Of a DNA stretch of 64,000 nucleotides, positions 1 through 7,344 are shown one piece after another. The stretch covers positions 434,001-498,000 of the forward strand of contig NZ_JACIDB010000001.1 in the NCBI RefSeq assembly GCF_014196115.1, written 5' to 3'. The number at the start of each line of letters is the position of its first letter. Positions within the stretch are counted from its first letter, which is position 1. A program made the translations under genes and the position numbers. The notes below the pieces were generated by a model, which saw nothing but the letters and a program-made list of their open reading frames with translations, did no database searches and was not told where the DNA came from. This DNA is from Sphingomonas aquatilis. Its GTDB lineage: Bacteria; Pseudomonadota; Alphaproteobacteria; Sphingomonadales; Sphingomonadaceae.

Positions 1-13
1 CGTAACCCCCGCA

Positions 14-45
14 GCCCCCGTGCCCGACGGTGCGGGGGCCGTTTT
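14..45 (+). terminator. hairpin plus T-run, likely terminator of an upstream gene
   Basis: Seven-base arms GCCCCCG and CGGGGGC, with a further CC/GG pair closer to the loop, are followed almost directly by GTTTTG. This looks like an intrinsic terminator for a + strand gene ending before the window. It could also be an attenuator. Confidence 0.5.
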
Positions 46-128
46 GCCCCGCGGAAGTGGACGAAGTGGACGGTACGTAACGTCCCGAAAGCCTTCCCCG
101 GCGATCGTGCCGGATGGCGCCTCGATCA

Positions 129-160
129 CCGCCCGACCGGGCTATCCGGCGGGCGGTTTT
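129..160 (+). terminator. second hairpin with TTTT tail
   Basis: Arms CCGCCCG and CGGGCGG enclose a 14-base loop and are followed by TTTTG. It stands about 90 bases after a similar structure, so it may be a back-up terminator. There is no recognisable gene between the two hairpins. Confidence 0.4.
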
Positions 161-162
161 GT

Positions 163-517
163 GTATGCGATCCTCACGGGTGGGGAGAGAAAGAGCGGCG
201 CGCCGAGTCGGTGCGGGGCTGAGTGTTTCACATTTGGTCCGTCTAGGAAAGAGCTTCGCCGTGCTATCTGATTTGCCGTTCGAGCGAAGTGAGACACAAC
301 CGCGGTCATCACCGACCGATTCATCGAAGAACATCCAAGATCGATCATGTTGCCACTTTCGGCTCGATCATATGATGCCTAGCCAACGGGCGGAGATGCA
401 GCTAAATATTATCGTATCATAGACCTGACGGATAACAATGTCTTAAGTGTCAATCATCTGCATTGTACAAAACAATTTATCGGCGGTATGATTTCTGAAA
501 ATATCCGTATTCTTGTG
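163..517. other. intergenic stretch without a recognisable gene
   Basis: No convincing coding sequence, RNA gene or repeat is visible here. Base composition becomes visibly richer in A and T from about 280 onward, unlike most of the window. Short open frames here lack ribosome binding sites and family resemblance. The stretch ends in the putative promoter of the metallopeptidase gene. Confidence 0.5.
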
Positions 518-545
518 TTGACCGATTAGGTCGTCATGATAAATT
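518..545 (+). promoter_or_regulatory. putative sigma70-type promoter
   Basis: TTGACC at 518-523 and TAAATT at 540-545 are separated by 16 bases and lie about 28 bases before the start codon at 573. The match is visual only; sphingomonad promoters can deviate from this consensus. Confidence 0.35.
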
Positions 546-572
546 GTATCCTCACGCCACATCGGGGGAAAC

Positions 573-2039
573 ATGCGGGCTCGGAACCGGTACGGATGGA
601 TGGCGGCAACTCTGATGGCGCCGTTTATCATGGCTTTTCAGAGCGATGTTCGCAATCCGCCAGCTGATTTACGTAGCAAGGCCAGCCTCATACTCGATCA
701 TTCCGGGGAACTTTCGCGGATATGGCCTGGGTATTGGCCTGAAAATCAGGGCTTCATCCTCTACGACCCATCCTCCGGCGCCGTTTTGGTCGGCGCCGAT
801 GGGCAACCACGCAATGTGACCTATCGCGCCGGCAAGCTGCCGGGAGCGGATTCGGACTTCGTGTTCGACTATCCCGCGGGCACACCAAATATGATGATGA
901 TGACGGTCAAGAACGATTGGCCACTAGCTGTCGAGACGCTGTTCCATGAACAGTTCCATGACTTCCAGCACGACGCGTTCGACAAGAAAGATCGGCGATA
1001 CGGAGGGGACTATGTTGATCTGACAGAGATCACGGATCGGGCCAGCTTTACCGCAGCCGCTGAACTGGAAAGGCGCGTGCTGGCTGATGCTATCCTTGCG
1101 CAAACGGCTGCGAAGCGGACGGAGCTGTCACGACAGTATGTGGCCCTCAGGCGAATCCGGGAGACCACGTTGGGAGAAGCAATCGTCGGTAAAGAACGGT
1201 ACTTCGAACGCCTGGAAGGAACGGCCCAGTACGTGGGTTTCAAAGCTGCCGCCATTGTACTGACCGGAGAAGATGGTAGCGTCGCTACTCAGCTAGCGAC
1301 CGGCTTGCGTCGCAACCTGTTCGCCAATGCCAAGGGGTCGTACAGCGGTAACTGGTTTCGGACGCGCGCTTATGACGTTGGTGGAGCAATCGCCCTGCTA
1401 CTCGATCAACTCGGCCCGTCGGACTGGAAAGCACGTGTTCAAAGCGGGGAGCCGCTCGATATACTGCTCGAAAAGGCCTTGGGCATTACAGATAATAACG
1501 AAAGAACGCGCCTCGGTCGGACAGCGCAGGCGACTTATGGCGCCGGGCAAATTTTGCTCGAAATGAAAGCCGCATTGGCCGCGGCGCCGAAAACATTGGA
1601 AAGCCCGGCCGATTTTATGCGCTTAGGCTCGCGCCATCTCGTTCTTTCTATATCGATTCCCCGTAGCCGATTGGCGGATGGTCAGGAGTTCAGCAGCACA
1701 AAGCAGATGATAGCCGTTGGAAGGGCGGCCATGGCATTTTTGGATGTCAATAACTTTCAAGTCGAGCAGCCGGGTATAAAGCTTGCGCTCAAGGGCTACT
1801 CCGTGATGTCCGAGAGAGCACCATCGAAACCTGGGGAGGCGCTCCTCACGACGTACACCATTTCCCTCAGTCCGCAGGTGAAGCTCCCAACGCTGGACGC
1901 TTTGGCGCCCGGAACGCACTCGCTCGACAGCCTCAACGTGTCCACCGAAGGCCTAACACTTCATGTTGATCGGCCGACCACGGTTACAGTCACGAAGGAT
2001 CGGATCGCGGTTTTGACGTCGGTTGCCAGCCAGCCATGA
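573..2039 (+). CDS. secreted putative zinc metallopeptidase, otherwise unrecognised
   Basis: A 488-residue protein. The start has a GGGGG ribosome binding site a few bases upstream. Residues 1-22 form a hydrophobic export signal. An HExxH motif (HEQFH, residues 125-129) is followed about 85 residues later by ERLEGTAQY (212-220), whose glutamate could be the third zinc ligand as in gluzincins. I do not recognise the family, so peptidase activity is inferred from this motif pair alone. The gene and its upstream region are visibly less GC-rich than neighbours and the gene stands alone, which may indicate transfer. It has its own putative promoter. The C-terminal 170 residues show no known domain to me and could be a binding or beta-rich module. 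Confidence 0.65.
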   Translation: MRARNRYGWMAATLMAPFIMAFQSDVRNPPADLRSKASLILDHSGELSRIWPGYWPENQGFILYDPSSGAVLVGADGQPRNVTYRAGKLPGADSDFVFDYPAGTPNMMMMTVKNDWPLAVETLFHEQFHDFQHDAFDKKDRRYGGDYVDLTEITDRASFTAAAELERRVLADAILAQTAAKRTELSRQYVALRRIRETTLGEAIVGKERYFERLEGTAQYVGFKAAAIVLTGEDGSVATQLATGLRRNLFANAKGSYSGNWFRTRAYDVGGAIALLLDQLGPSDWKARVQSGEPLDILLEKALGITDNNERTRLGRTAQATYGAGQILLEMKAALAAAPKTLESPADFMRLGSRHLVLSISIPRSRLADGQEFSSTKQMIAVGRAAMAFLDVNNFQVEQPGIKLALKGYSVMSERAPSKPGEALLTTYTISLSPQVKLPTLDALAPGTHSLDSLNVSTEGLTLHVDRPTTVTVTKDRIAVLTSVASQP

Positions 2040-2204
2040 CCTGACGCAGTAGTCTTGCTCGTGATGTACCGCGGGTTCGGACGAACCCGACATATTGCGT
2101 CGCGAGGTATAGTCGTTTTGCCGAGACGACAGTCCAAATCGGGAAAACAAAAAGCGACACACTTTAGGCGGTGATGGCATTGAAAGGCGGCTCGGCGGAT
2201 GCGG

Positions 2205-3155
2205 TCACGCCCCCGCGTCTGTCAGCCGCTCGAGCTGGTCCTTGGTCAGTTCCAGCTCCATCGCCGGCAGCAGATCCTCCAGCTGCTTGACGCTGGTCGC
2301 GCTGGCGATGGGGGCCGTCACGCCTTCTTGCGCGATCAGCCACGCCAGCGCGATCTGGGCGAGGGTGGCGCCGGTTTCGTCGGCCACCTGATCCATCGCG
2401 GCGAGGACGGCGGCGCCTTTGCCTTCGAGCAATGCGCCCATGCGGCCGCCGCGGACGCTTTGGGTGAGGTCGTCCTTGGTGCGGTACTTGCCGGTGAGGA
2501 AGCCGGAGGCGAGGCCGTAATACGGCAGGACGCCGATGTTTTCGGTGACGCAATAATCCTGCAGCTCGCCTTCGAATTTGTGGCGGCTGACGAGGTTATA
2601 TTCGGGCTGGAGCACGTGGTAGCGGGGCAGGTCGCTCGCCTTGGCAAGGTCGACCGCCGATTTGAGGCGCGCAGCGTGGAAGTTGGAGGCGCCGAGGACG
2701 CGGACCTTGCCGGCGTCGATCAGCGCGCCGAAGGCTTCGAGCACCGCCTCCTGCGGGACTGTGTCGTCGTCCTGGTGCGCGTAATAGAGATCGATACGGT
2801 CGGTGCCGAGGCGCTTGAGCGAGGCTTCGGCGGCGGCGACGATGCGCGCGGGGGCGAGCTTTTCGCCGCCTTCGCCGGGCAGCATGCCGACCTTGGTCGC
2901 GATCAGCACAGCGTCGCGCTTGCCGCTGTGGCGCAGCCAGTCGCCGATCATGCTTTCCGATTCGCCGCCTTTGTGGCCGTCGATCCAGGCTGAATAGACG
3001 TCGGCGGTGTCGATCATCGTGCCGCCGCCGGCGACAAAGGCGTCGAGGACGGCGAAGCTGGCGTCGCGGTCGGCGGTCCAGCCGAAGACGTTGCCGCCGA
3101 GTACCAGTGGCGCGATGCGGAGGTCGGTGGAGCCGAGGCGGCGCAGCTGGGTCAT
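2205..3155 (-). CDS. aldo/keto reductase
   Basis: A 316-residue single-domain protein with the NADPH-dependent aldo/keto reductase TIM-barrel pattern: an N-terminal LGSTDLRIAPLVLG strand, the active-site region around MIDTADVYSAW (catalytic Asp and Tyr) and the YYAHQDD segment carrying the conserved histidine. The length is usual for the YajO/Tas-like branch. Such enzymes reduce aldehydes or ketones in the cytoplasm, but the substrate cannot be read from sequence. Its start overlaps the stop of the upstream lipoprotein gene by four bases (ATGA), so the two are probably translated together. The downstream 165 bases up to the metallopeptidase gene hold no gene. Confidence 0.88.
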   Translation of the reverse strand: MTQLRRLGSTDLRIAPLVLGGNVFGWTADRDASFAVLDAFVAGGGTMIDTADVYSAWIDGHKGGESESMIGDWLRHSGKRDAVLIATKVGMLPGEGGEKLAPARIVAAAEASLKRLGTDRIDLYYAHQDDDTVPQEAVLEAFGALIDAGKVRVLGASNFHAARLKSAVDLAKASDLPRYHVLQPEYNLVSRHKFEGELQDYCVTENIGVLPYYGLASGFLTGKYRTKDDLTQSVRGGRMGALLEGKGAAVLAAMDQVADETGATLAQIALAWLIAQEGVTAPIASATSVKQLEDLLPAMELELTKDQLERLTDAGA

Positions 3156-3391
3156 GAGGCGTCCATTTGGTTGGCGGCGGGCGGGTTGGCGGCGGGCTGG
3201 GTGTCGTTGCCGGCGTCGTCGCTGACGGCGTCGAGATCGATGCTGTTGGCGTCGAGCATCGCGGCGGCGTCGTTCAGTTGCGCGGCTTCGTCGGGCGTCA
3301 CCGCGCGGGGATCGTCGCTGCCGCCCGAACAGGCGGCGAGCGATGCGGAGAGCAACAGAGGGATGAGCGCCGTGGCGATCCGGTTCGACAT
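3152..3391 (-). CDS. small putative lipoprotein
   Basis: A 79-residue protein with a short positive N-terminus, a hydrophobic stretch and a lipobox LAAC, so it is probably cleaved and lipidated at the cysteine at about residue 21. The rest is Asp/Ala/Asn-rich and likely disordered, ending in a run of Pro-Ala-Asn. I do not recognise a family. The stop codon overlaps the aldo/keto reductase start by four bases, which suggests one transcript and coupling. An A-family palindromic element lies directly upstream, so the promoter must lie in or before it. Confidence 0.65.
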   Translation of the reverse strand: MSNRIATALIPLLLSASLAACSGGSDDPRAVTPDEAAQLNDAAAMLDANSIDLDAVSDDAGNDTQPAANPPAANQMDAS

Positions 3392-3434
3392 GTGGCGGTC
3401 AATTCCCCCGGTGTGTTGATGCGGTTGATATTCA

Positions 3435-3563
3435 TTCCTCCCCCGCCAGGGGGAGGTGGCGCCGCGAAGCGGTGACGGAGGGGGCGGTAAGCCACACGTC
3501 TGTTGGTGGTTCCTCCCCCTCCGTCATGCCTTTGGCATGCCACCTCCCCCTGGCGGGGGAGGA
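3435..3563. repeat. palindromic element, family A
   Basis: The ends TTCCTCCCCC and GGGGGAGGA are inverted; each arm (for example CCTCCCCCGCCAGGGGGAGG) is itself a hairpin. Inside, GGTGACGGAGGGGG on the left is complementary to CCCCCTCCGTCA on the right, so the whole element can fold into one long nested stem. It fills the gap between the two lipoprotein genes. Confidence 0.85.
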
Positions 3564-3585
3564 CTATCATGCCTGTCGCTTCGTC

Positions 3586-3957
3586 TTAGTCCTTCAGCGC
3601 GCGGCCGGCGCGTTCCAGTGTGTTGCCGGTGGCGTCGGCGGCGCGATCGGCGGCGTTGCTGATCGAGCGGCCGGCGCGGTCGAGCCCGCGGTCGATGTTT
3701 TCGCCGGCGCGATCGGCGCGCGCGTCGGCACGGTCGGCGGCGCGATCGATCGCGTTGCCCGCATTGTCGAGGTGGCGTTCGGCCGAGCCGAAGGCTTCGT
3801 CGGTGGCGGCGTCGACATCGCTGACCGCGTTGCGCGTGGTCGCGGCGGCATCGGCGGCGATCGCATTGCCGGCTTCGGCGGTCTGGTCCTGCGCATTCTG
3901 GCTGCAGGCGGCGACGCCAAGGGCGAGCGGGGCGGCGAGGATCAGCAGGCGCTTCAT
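3586..3957 (-). CDS. alanine-rich putative lipoprotein with heptad-like repeats
   Basis: A 123-residue protein. The N-terminus MKRLLILAAPLALGVAAC is a signal with a lipobox (GVAAC, Cys18). The remainder is built from degenerate repeats of the type AxDRAxxRADRA, rich in Ala, Asp and Arg, which should form long amphipathic helices much as in apolipoprotein-like or murein-lipoprotein-like proteins. This suggests a periplasmic helical lipoprotein at the envelope. No catalytic motif is seen and I cannot name a family. It is divergent from the ArsR regulator gene, with about 100 bases between them that contain the regulator's palindrome. Confidence 0.7.
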   Translation of the reverse strand: MKRLLILAAPLALGVAACSQNAQDQTAEAGNAIAADAAATTRNAVSDVDAATDEAFGSAERHLDNAGNAIDRAADRADARADRAGENIDRGLDRAGRSISNAADRAADATGNTLERAGRALKD

Positions 3958-4030
3958 GAATCAGGTCTCCCAGGAAAAACGTCTAACCCGCCGCAAACGC
4001 CTTTGCGACCGTTTCGGTCCGCGTTGACCG

Positions 4031-4052
4031 CATATAAAGATATCTTTATATG
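4031..4052. promoter_or_regulatory. perfect 22-bp palindrome, likely ArsR-type operator
   Basis: The half-site CATATAAAGAT is followed immediately by its exact reverse complement. It is A/T-rich in a GC-rich region and ends 11 bases before the start codon of the ArsR-type gene, so a bound regulator would block both transcription start and ribosome access. Autoregulation of the methionine cluster is inferred. Confidence 0.75.
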
Positions 4053-4063
4053 TTGATGCGATC

Positions 4064-5032
4064 ATGGCCCATGCACTCGACATCTTCCGTGCCCTTGCCG
4101 ACGCAACGCGGCTGCGCATCTTCTCGCTGCTGCGCACGATGGAGCTGTCGGTGGGCGAGCTGGCGCAGGTGCTGGGGCAGAGCCAGCCGCGGGTCAGCCG
4201 GCACGTGAAGATCCTGTGCGATGCGGGCCTTGCCGAACGGCGCAAGGAGGGCAGCTGGGTGTTCGTCGCGCTGGGCGAGGCAGCGGCGACGCAGCCGGTC
4301 GCGGGCGCGATCGACGCCTGGACGCAATATGAGCCCGACCATTGGGCGGTGGCGGATGCCGCGCGTCTGGCCGCGGTGCGCGCCGATCGCGCGTCGAGCG
4401 CGGCGGCGTGGTTCGAGGGGCATGCGGGCGAATGGGATGCGATCCGATCCCTCCACGTCGCCGAGAGCGAGGTCGAGGCGGCGATGGCGGCGGTGCTGGG
4501 CACCGGGCCACTCGGCAGCCTGATCGACATCGGCACGGGCACTGGGCGGATGCTGGAGCTGTTCGGCGACCAGGCGGACAGCGCGCTCGGCATAGACCGG
4601 TCGTCGGAGATGCTGCGGCTGGCGCGGGCGAAGCTGCACGACCGGCCCAACACCGAATTGCGCCAGGCGGACCTGTATGCGCTGCCGATGGCGGATGGCG
4701 CGGCGGATGTCGCGATCCTGCACCACGTGCTTCACTTCGCGCAGCAGCCGGGCGCGGCGATCGCCGAGGCGGCGCGCGTGCTGGGACCGGGCGGGCGGCT
4801 GCTGATCGTCGATTTCGCGCCGCACGACCGCGAGGAGCTGCGCACGCGCAACGCGCACACGCGGCTGGGCTTTGCGGACGATCAGATCGCGGGCTGGTTC
4901 GGCAATGCGGGGCTCGGCCTCGCCCGGACGGAGACGCTGGGCGGCGGCGAATTGACGGTGACTTTATGGCTGGGGCGCAAGTCCGGCGCCAGCCTGCGTG
5001 AGGTGCCTTTGCAGAAGGTTGGAGCGGCATGA
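4064..5032 (+). CDS. ArsR-family regulator fused to a SAM-dependent methyltransferase domain
   Basis: A 322-residue protein. Residues 1-90 form an ArsR winged helix (DATRLRIFSLL, then the recognition helix region QSQPRVSRHVKIL). Residues 140-260 form a class I methyltransferase fold with motif I DIGTGTGRMLELFG at about 155-168. It overlaps the metF start by four bases and heads the metF/metH cluster. ArsR proteins of the SahR type sense S-adenosylhomocysteine and control methionine-cycle genes; here the methyltransferase fold is a plausible SAM or SAH sensor. That is inference, and a real methyltransferase activity is also possible. The upstream perfect palindrome is the likely operator. Confidence 0.85.
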   Translation: MAHALDIFRALADATRLRIFSLLRTMELSVGELAQVLGQSQPRVSRHVKILCDAGLAERRKEGSWVFVALGEAAATQPVAGAIDAWTQYEPDHWAVADAARLAAVRADRASSAAAWFEGHAGEWDAIRSLHVAESEVEAAMAAVLGTGPLGSLIDIGTGTGRMLELFGDQADSALGIDRSSEMLRLARAKLHDRPNTELRQADLYALPMADGAADVAILHHVLHFAQQPGAAIAEAARVLGPGGRLLIVDFAPHDREELRTRNAHTRLGFADDQIAGWFGNAGLGLARTETLGGGELTVTLWLGRKSGASLREVPLQKVGAA

Positions 5033-5970
5033 CGATTTCGGTGAACCAGCTGGAAGAGGCGCAGATCGCGCTGAAGGCACCGCTGTACGCGGACGTGGGC
5101 GGCCATCTGGACGTGTCGTTCGAATTCTTCCCGCCCAAGACGGAGAAGATGGACGAGCAATTGTGGGAAGCGGTGCGCACGCTGGAGCCGCTCGGGCCCA
5201 GCTTCGTCTCCGTCACCTATGGCGCGGGCGGCTCGACGCGGGAGCGCACGCACGCCACCGTCGCGCGCATCCAGCGCGAGACGAGCCTGGCGGCGGCGGC
5301 GCATTTGACCTGCGTCGAGGCGACCAGGGCGGAGATCGATCAGGTCGCCGAGGATTATTGGGCGGCGGGCGTGCGCCACATCGTCGCGCTGCGCGGCGAT
5401 CCGCCCGCGGCAGGCGCGAAGTTCGAAAGCCATCCGGGCGGGTATGAGAATGCCGCCGCGCTGGTCGCGGGGCTGAAGCGGCTGCATCCCTTCGAGATTT
5501 CGGTCGCGGCCTATCCGGAATGCCATCCGGATTCGGTGAGCGTCGCGGCGGATCTGGACAATCTGAAGGCCAAGATCGATGCGGGCGCGACGCGCGCGAT
5601 CACGCAATTCTTCCACGAGCCCGAAACCTTCTTCCGCTATCGCGACAAGGTGGCCGCCGCCGGGATCACCGCGGAGATCGTGCCGGGGATCATGCCGGTC
5701 ACCAACTTCGCCAGCGTCGTGCGCATGAGCAAGATGTGTGGCACCGAGGTGCCGGCGTGGCTGGCGCGGCTGTTCGACGGGCTGGAGGATCATCCCGCCG
5801 CGCGGCAGCTGGTGGCGGCGACGCTGGCGGCGGAGCTGAGCCGTAAATTGTACGCGGGCGGCTGCAAGTCGCTGCACTTCTACACGCTCAACAAGGCGGA
5901 GCTGTCGTTCGCGATCTGCCACCTGCTGGGCGTGCGGGCGAAGCCGATGCAGGACGCGGCGGCGGCGTGA
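5029..5970 (+). CDS. metF: methylenetetrahydrofolate reductase
   Basis: A 313-residue FAD-dependent enzyme that reduces 5,10-methylene-THF to 5-methyl-THF, the methyl donor for methionine synthase. Visible family features are VSFEFFPPKTEKMDEQLW near residues 26-43, FVSVTYGAGGSTRERT, the ALRGDPP loop and TQFFHEPETFFRYRD. The length fits bacterial MetF. The start codon overlaps the stop of the ArsR-type regulator (ATGA), indicating coupled translation. An A-family element separates it from the homocysteine-binding half of methionine synthase, which continues the pathway. Confidence 0.96.
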   Translation: MTISVNQLEEAQIALKAPLYADVGGHLDVSFEFFPPKTEKMDEQLWEAVRTLEPLGPSFVSVTYGAGGSTRERTHATVARIQRETSLAAAAHLTCVEATRAEIDQVAEDYWAAGVRHIVALRGDPPAAGAKFESHPGGYENAAALVAGLKRLHPFEISVAAYPECHPDSVSVAADLDNLKAKIDAGATRAITQFFHEPETFFRYRDKVAAAGITAEIVPGIMPVTNFASVVRMSKMCGTEVPAWLARLFDGLEDHPAARQLVAATLAAELSRKLYAGGCKSLHFYTLNKAELSFAICHLLGVRAKPMQDAAAA

Positions 5971-5976
5971 ATGAAA

Positions 5977-6122
5977 GTCCTCCCCCGCCAGGGGGAGGGG
6001 AACCGTTCGGCGCCAGCCGAATGGTGGAGGGGGCGGCAAGCGGTGGACTGGATGACGGGTCTCCCGCTTACCGCCCCTCCGTCACCGCTTCGCGGCGCCA
6101 CCTCCCCCTGGCGGGGGAGGAC
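5977..6122. repeat. palindromic element, family A (metF-metH gap)
   Basis: The ends GTCCTCCCCC and GGGGGAGGAC are inverted. The left inner module reads CCGTTCGGCGCCAGCCGAATGGTGGAGGGGG, and the right inner module carries CCCCTCCGTCACCGCTTCGC. The element fills almost all of the metF to metH spacer inside a co-directional gene set. Confidence 0.88.
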
Positions 6123-6142
6123 TTGTTTTAGGACGGACTTTG

Positions 6143-7189
6143 ATGACCATACGCGACACCTTCCTGGGCGAAGCCGCCAAGCGCATCCTGATCACCGATG
6201 GGGCGTTCGGGACCGAGATCCAGAACTGGAAGCTTTCGGAGGCCGATTATGCCGGCACTTTGGGGCTGTCCCACGACCAGAAGGGCAACAACGACATCCT
6301 GGCGCTGACCAAGCCCGAGGTGCCGGAGGCGATCCATCGCGCCTATTTCGAGGCGGGGGCGGATATCGCGGAGACCAACACCTTCTCGGCGAACCGGATC
6401 AGCCAGGCGGATTACGGCGCCGAGCATCTGGTGCGCGAGATCAACGTCGAGAGCGCGAAGCTCGCCCGGCGGATCGCGGACGAATTCCAGGCGAAGGATG
6501 GCCGCCCGCGCTTCGTTGCGGGCGCGATCGGGCCGACCAACAAGACGCTGTCGCTGAGCCCGGACGTCAACGATCCCGGCTATCGCGAGATCGACTTCGA
6601 TTATCTGAAGGACGTGTATCGCGAGCAGATCGATGCGCTGGTCGAGGGCGGCGCGGACTTCATCCTGATCGAGACGGTGTTCGATACGCTGAACGCCAAG
6701 GCGGGGATTATGGCGACGCTGGATGCGGCCGAGGCGCTGGGGCGCGACCTGCCGCTGATGCTGTCGATGACGCTGACCGACCTCTCCGGGCGCAACCTGT
6801 CGGGCCATACGGTCGAGGCGTTCTGGCATGCGGTGCGGCATGCCAAGCCGGTGACGATCGGGCTCAACTGTTCGTTCGGTGCGGAGCAGCTGCGGCCGCA
6901 CGTGAAGACGCTGAGCGAGACGTGCGACACGCTGATCATGGTCTATCCCAATGCGGGCCTGCCCAACGAACTGGGCGCGTATGACGAGGCGCCGTCGACG
7001 ACCGCGGGGCTGGTCGGCGAATGGGCGAGCGCGGGTCAGGTCAACGTGCTGGGCGGCTGCTGCGGATCGACGCCGGCGCATATCAAGGCGATCGCGGACA
7101 TGGCGCGCGGCGTTGCGCCGCGGACGGTTCCCAAGCCGCCGGTGCGGACGCGGCTGGCCGGTCTGGAGCCGTTTACGATGGCGGCGTGA
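6143..7189 (+). CDS. metH: methionine synthase, homocysteine-binding protein (split MetH, N-terminal part)
   Basis: A 348-residue homocysteine S-methyltransferase domain. It binds and activates homocysteine through zinc; the ligands are visible as GLNCSFG (Cys at about 243) and GGCCGS (Cys306-Cys307). In most bacteria this domain is the first third of one MetH polypeptide; here it is a separate gene. The ATG at 6143 is preferred over a TTG three bases earlier, because AGGACGG lies about eight bases before it. The folate, cobalamin and AdoMet domains follow in the next gene after a palindromic element. Its activity should depend on that partner protein. Confidence 0.92.
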   Translation: MTIRDTFLGEAAKRILITDGAFGTEIQNWKLSEADYAGTLGLSHDQKGNNDILALTKPEVPEAIHRAYFEAGADIAETNTFSANRISQADYGAEHLVREINVESAKLARRIADEFQAKDGRPRFVAGAIGPTNKTLSLSPDVNDPGYREIDFDYLKDVYREQIDALVEGGADFILIETVFDTLNAKAGIMATLDAAEALGRDLPLMLSMTLTDLSGRNLSGHTVEAFWHAVRHAKPVTIGLNCSFGAEQLRPHVKTLSETCDTLIMVYPNAGLPNELGAYDEAPSTTAGLVGEWASAGQVNVLGGCCGSTPAHIKAIADMARGVAPRTVPKPPVRTRLAGLEPFTMAA

Positions 7190-7193
7190 TCCC

Positions 7194-7331
7194 AATCCTT
7201 CCCGCCTGCGGGGAGGGGGACCATGCCCAGCATGGTGGAGGGGGTTCTCCACACACGATATCGCCGGTGGAGAGCCCCCTCCACCCCTCGGCTTCGCCGA
7301 GCGGTCCCCCTCCCCGCGAGCGGGGAGGATT
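7194..7331. repeat. palindromic element, family A variant (between metH parts)
   Basis: The ends AATCCTTCCCGC and GCGGGGAGGATT are inverted with inner GGTGGAGGGGG and CCCCCTCCACC modules. This copy uses a CTCCCCGC arm instead of CCCCCGCC. It lies between the two methionine synthase genes and could form a strong mRNA hairpin there. Confidence 0.82.
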
Positions 7332-7344
7332 GGAAGAAAAGACG

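Noticed and set aside
4950..5030. A SAM-type riboswitch before metF
   Set aside because: metF starts within the regulator gene's stop codon, so there is no untranslated leader for a riboswitch.
7021..7344. Upstream extension of the large methionine synthase gene to about 7021
   Set aside because: The extra 108 residues overlap the homocysteine-binding gene in another frame and run through a palindromic element; the folate domain starts right after the ATG at 7345.
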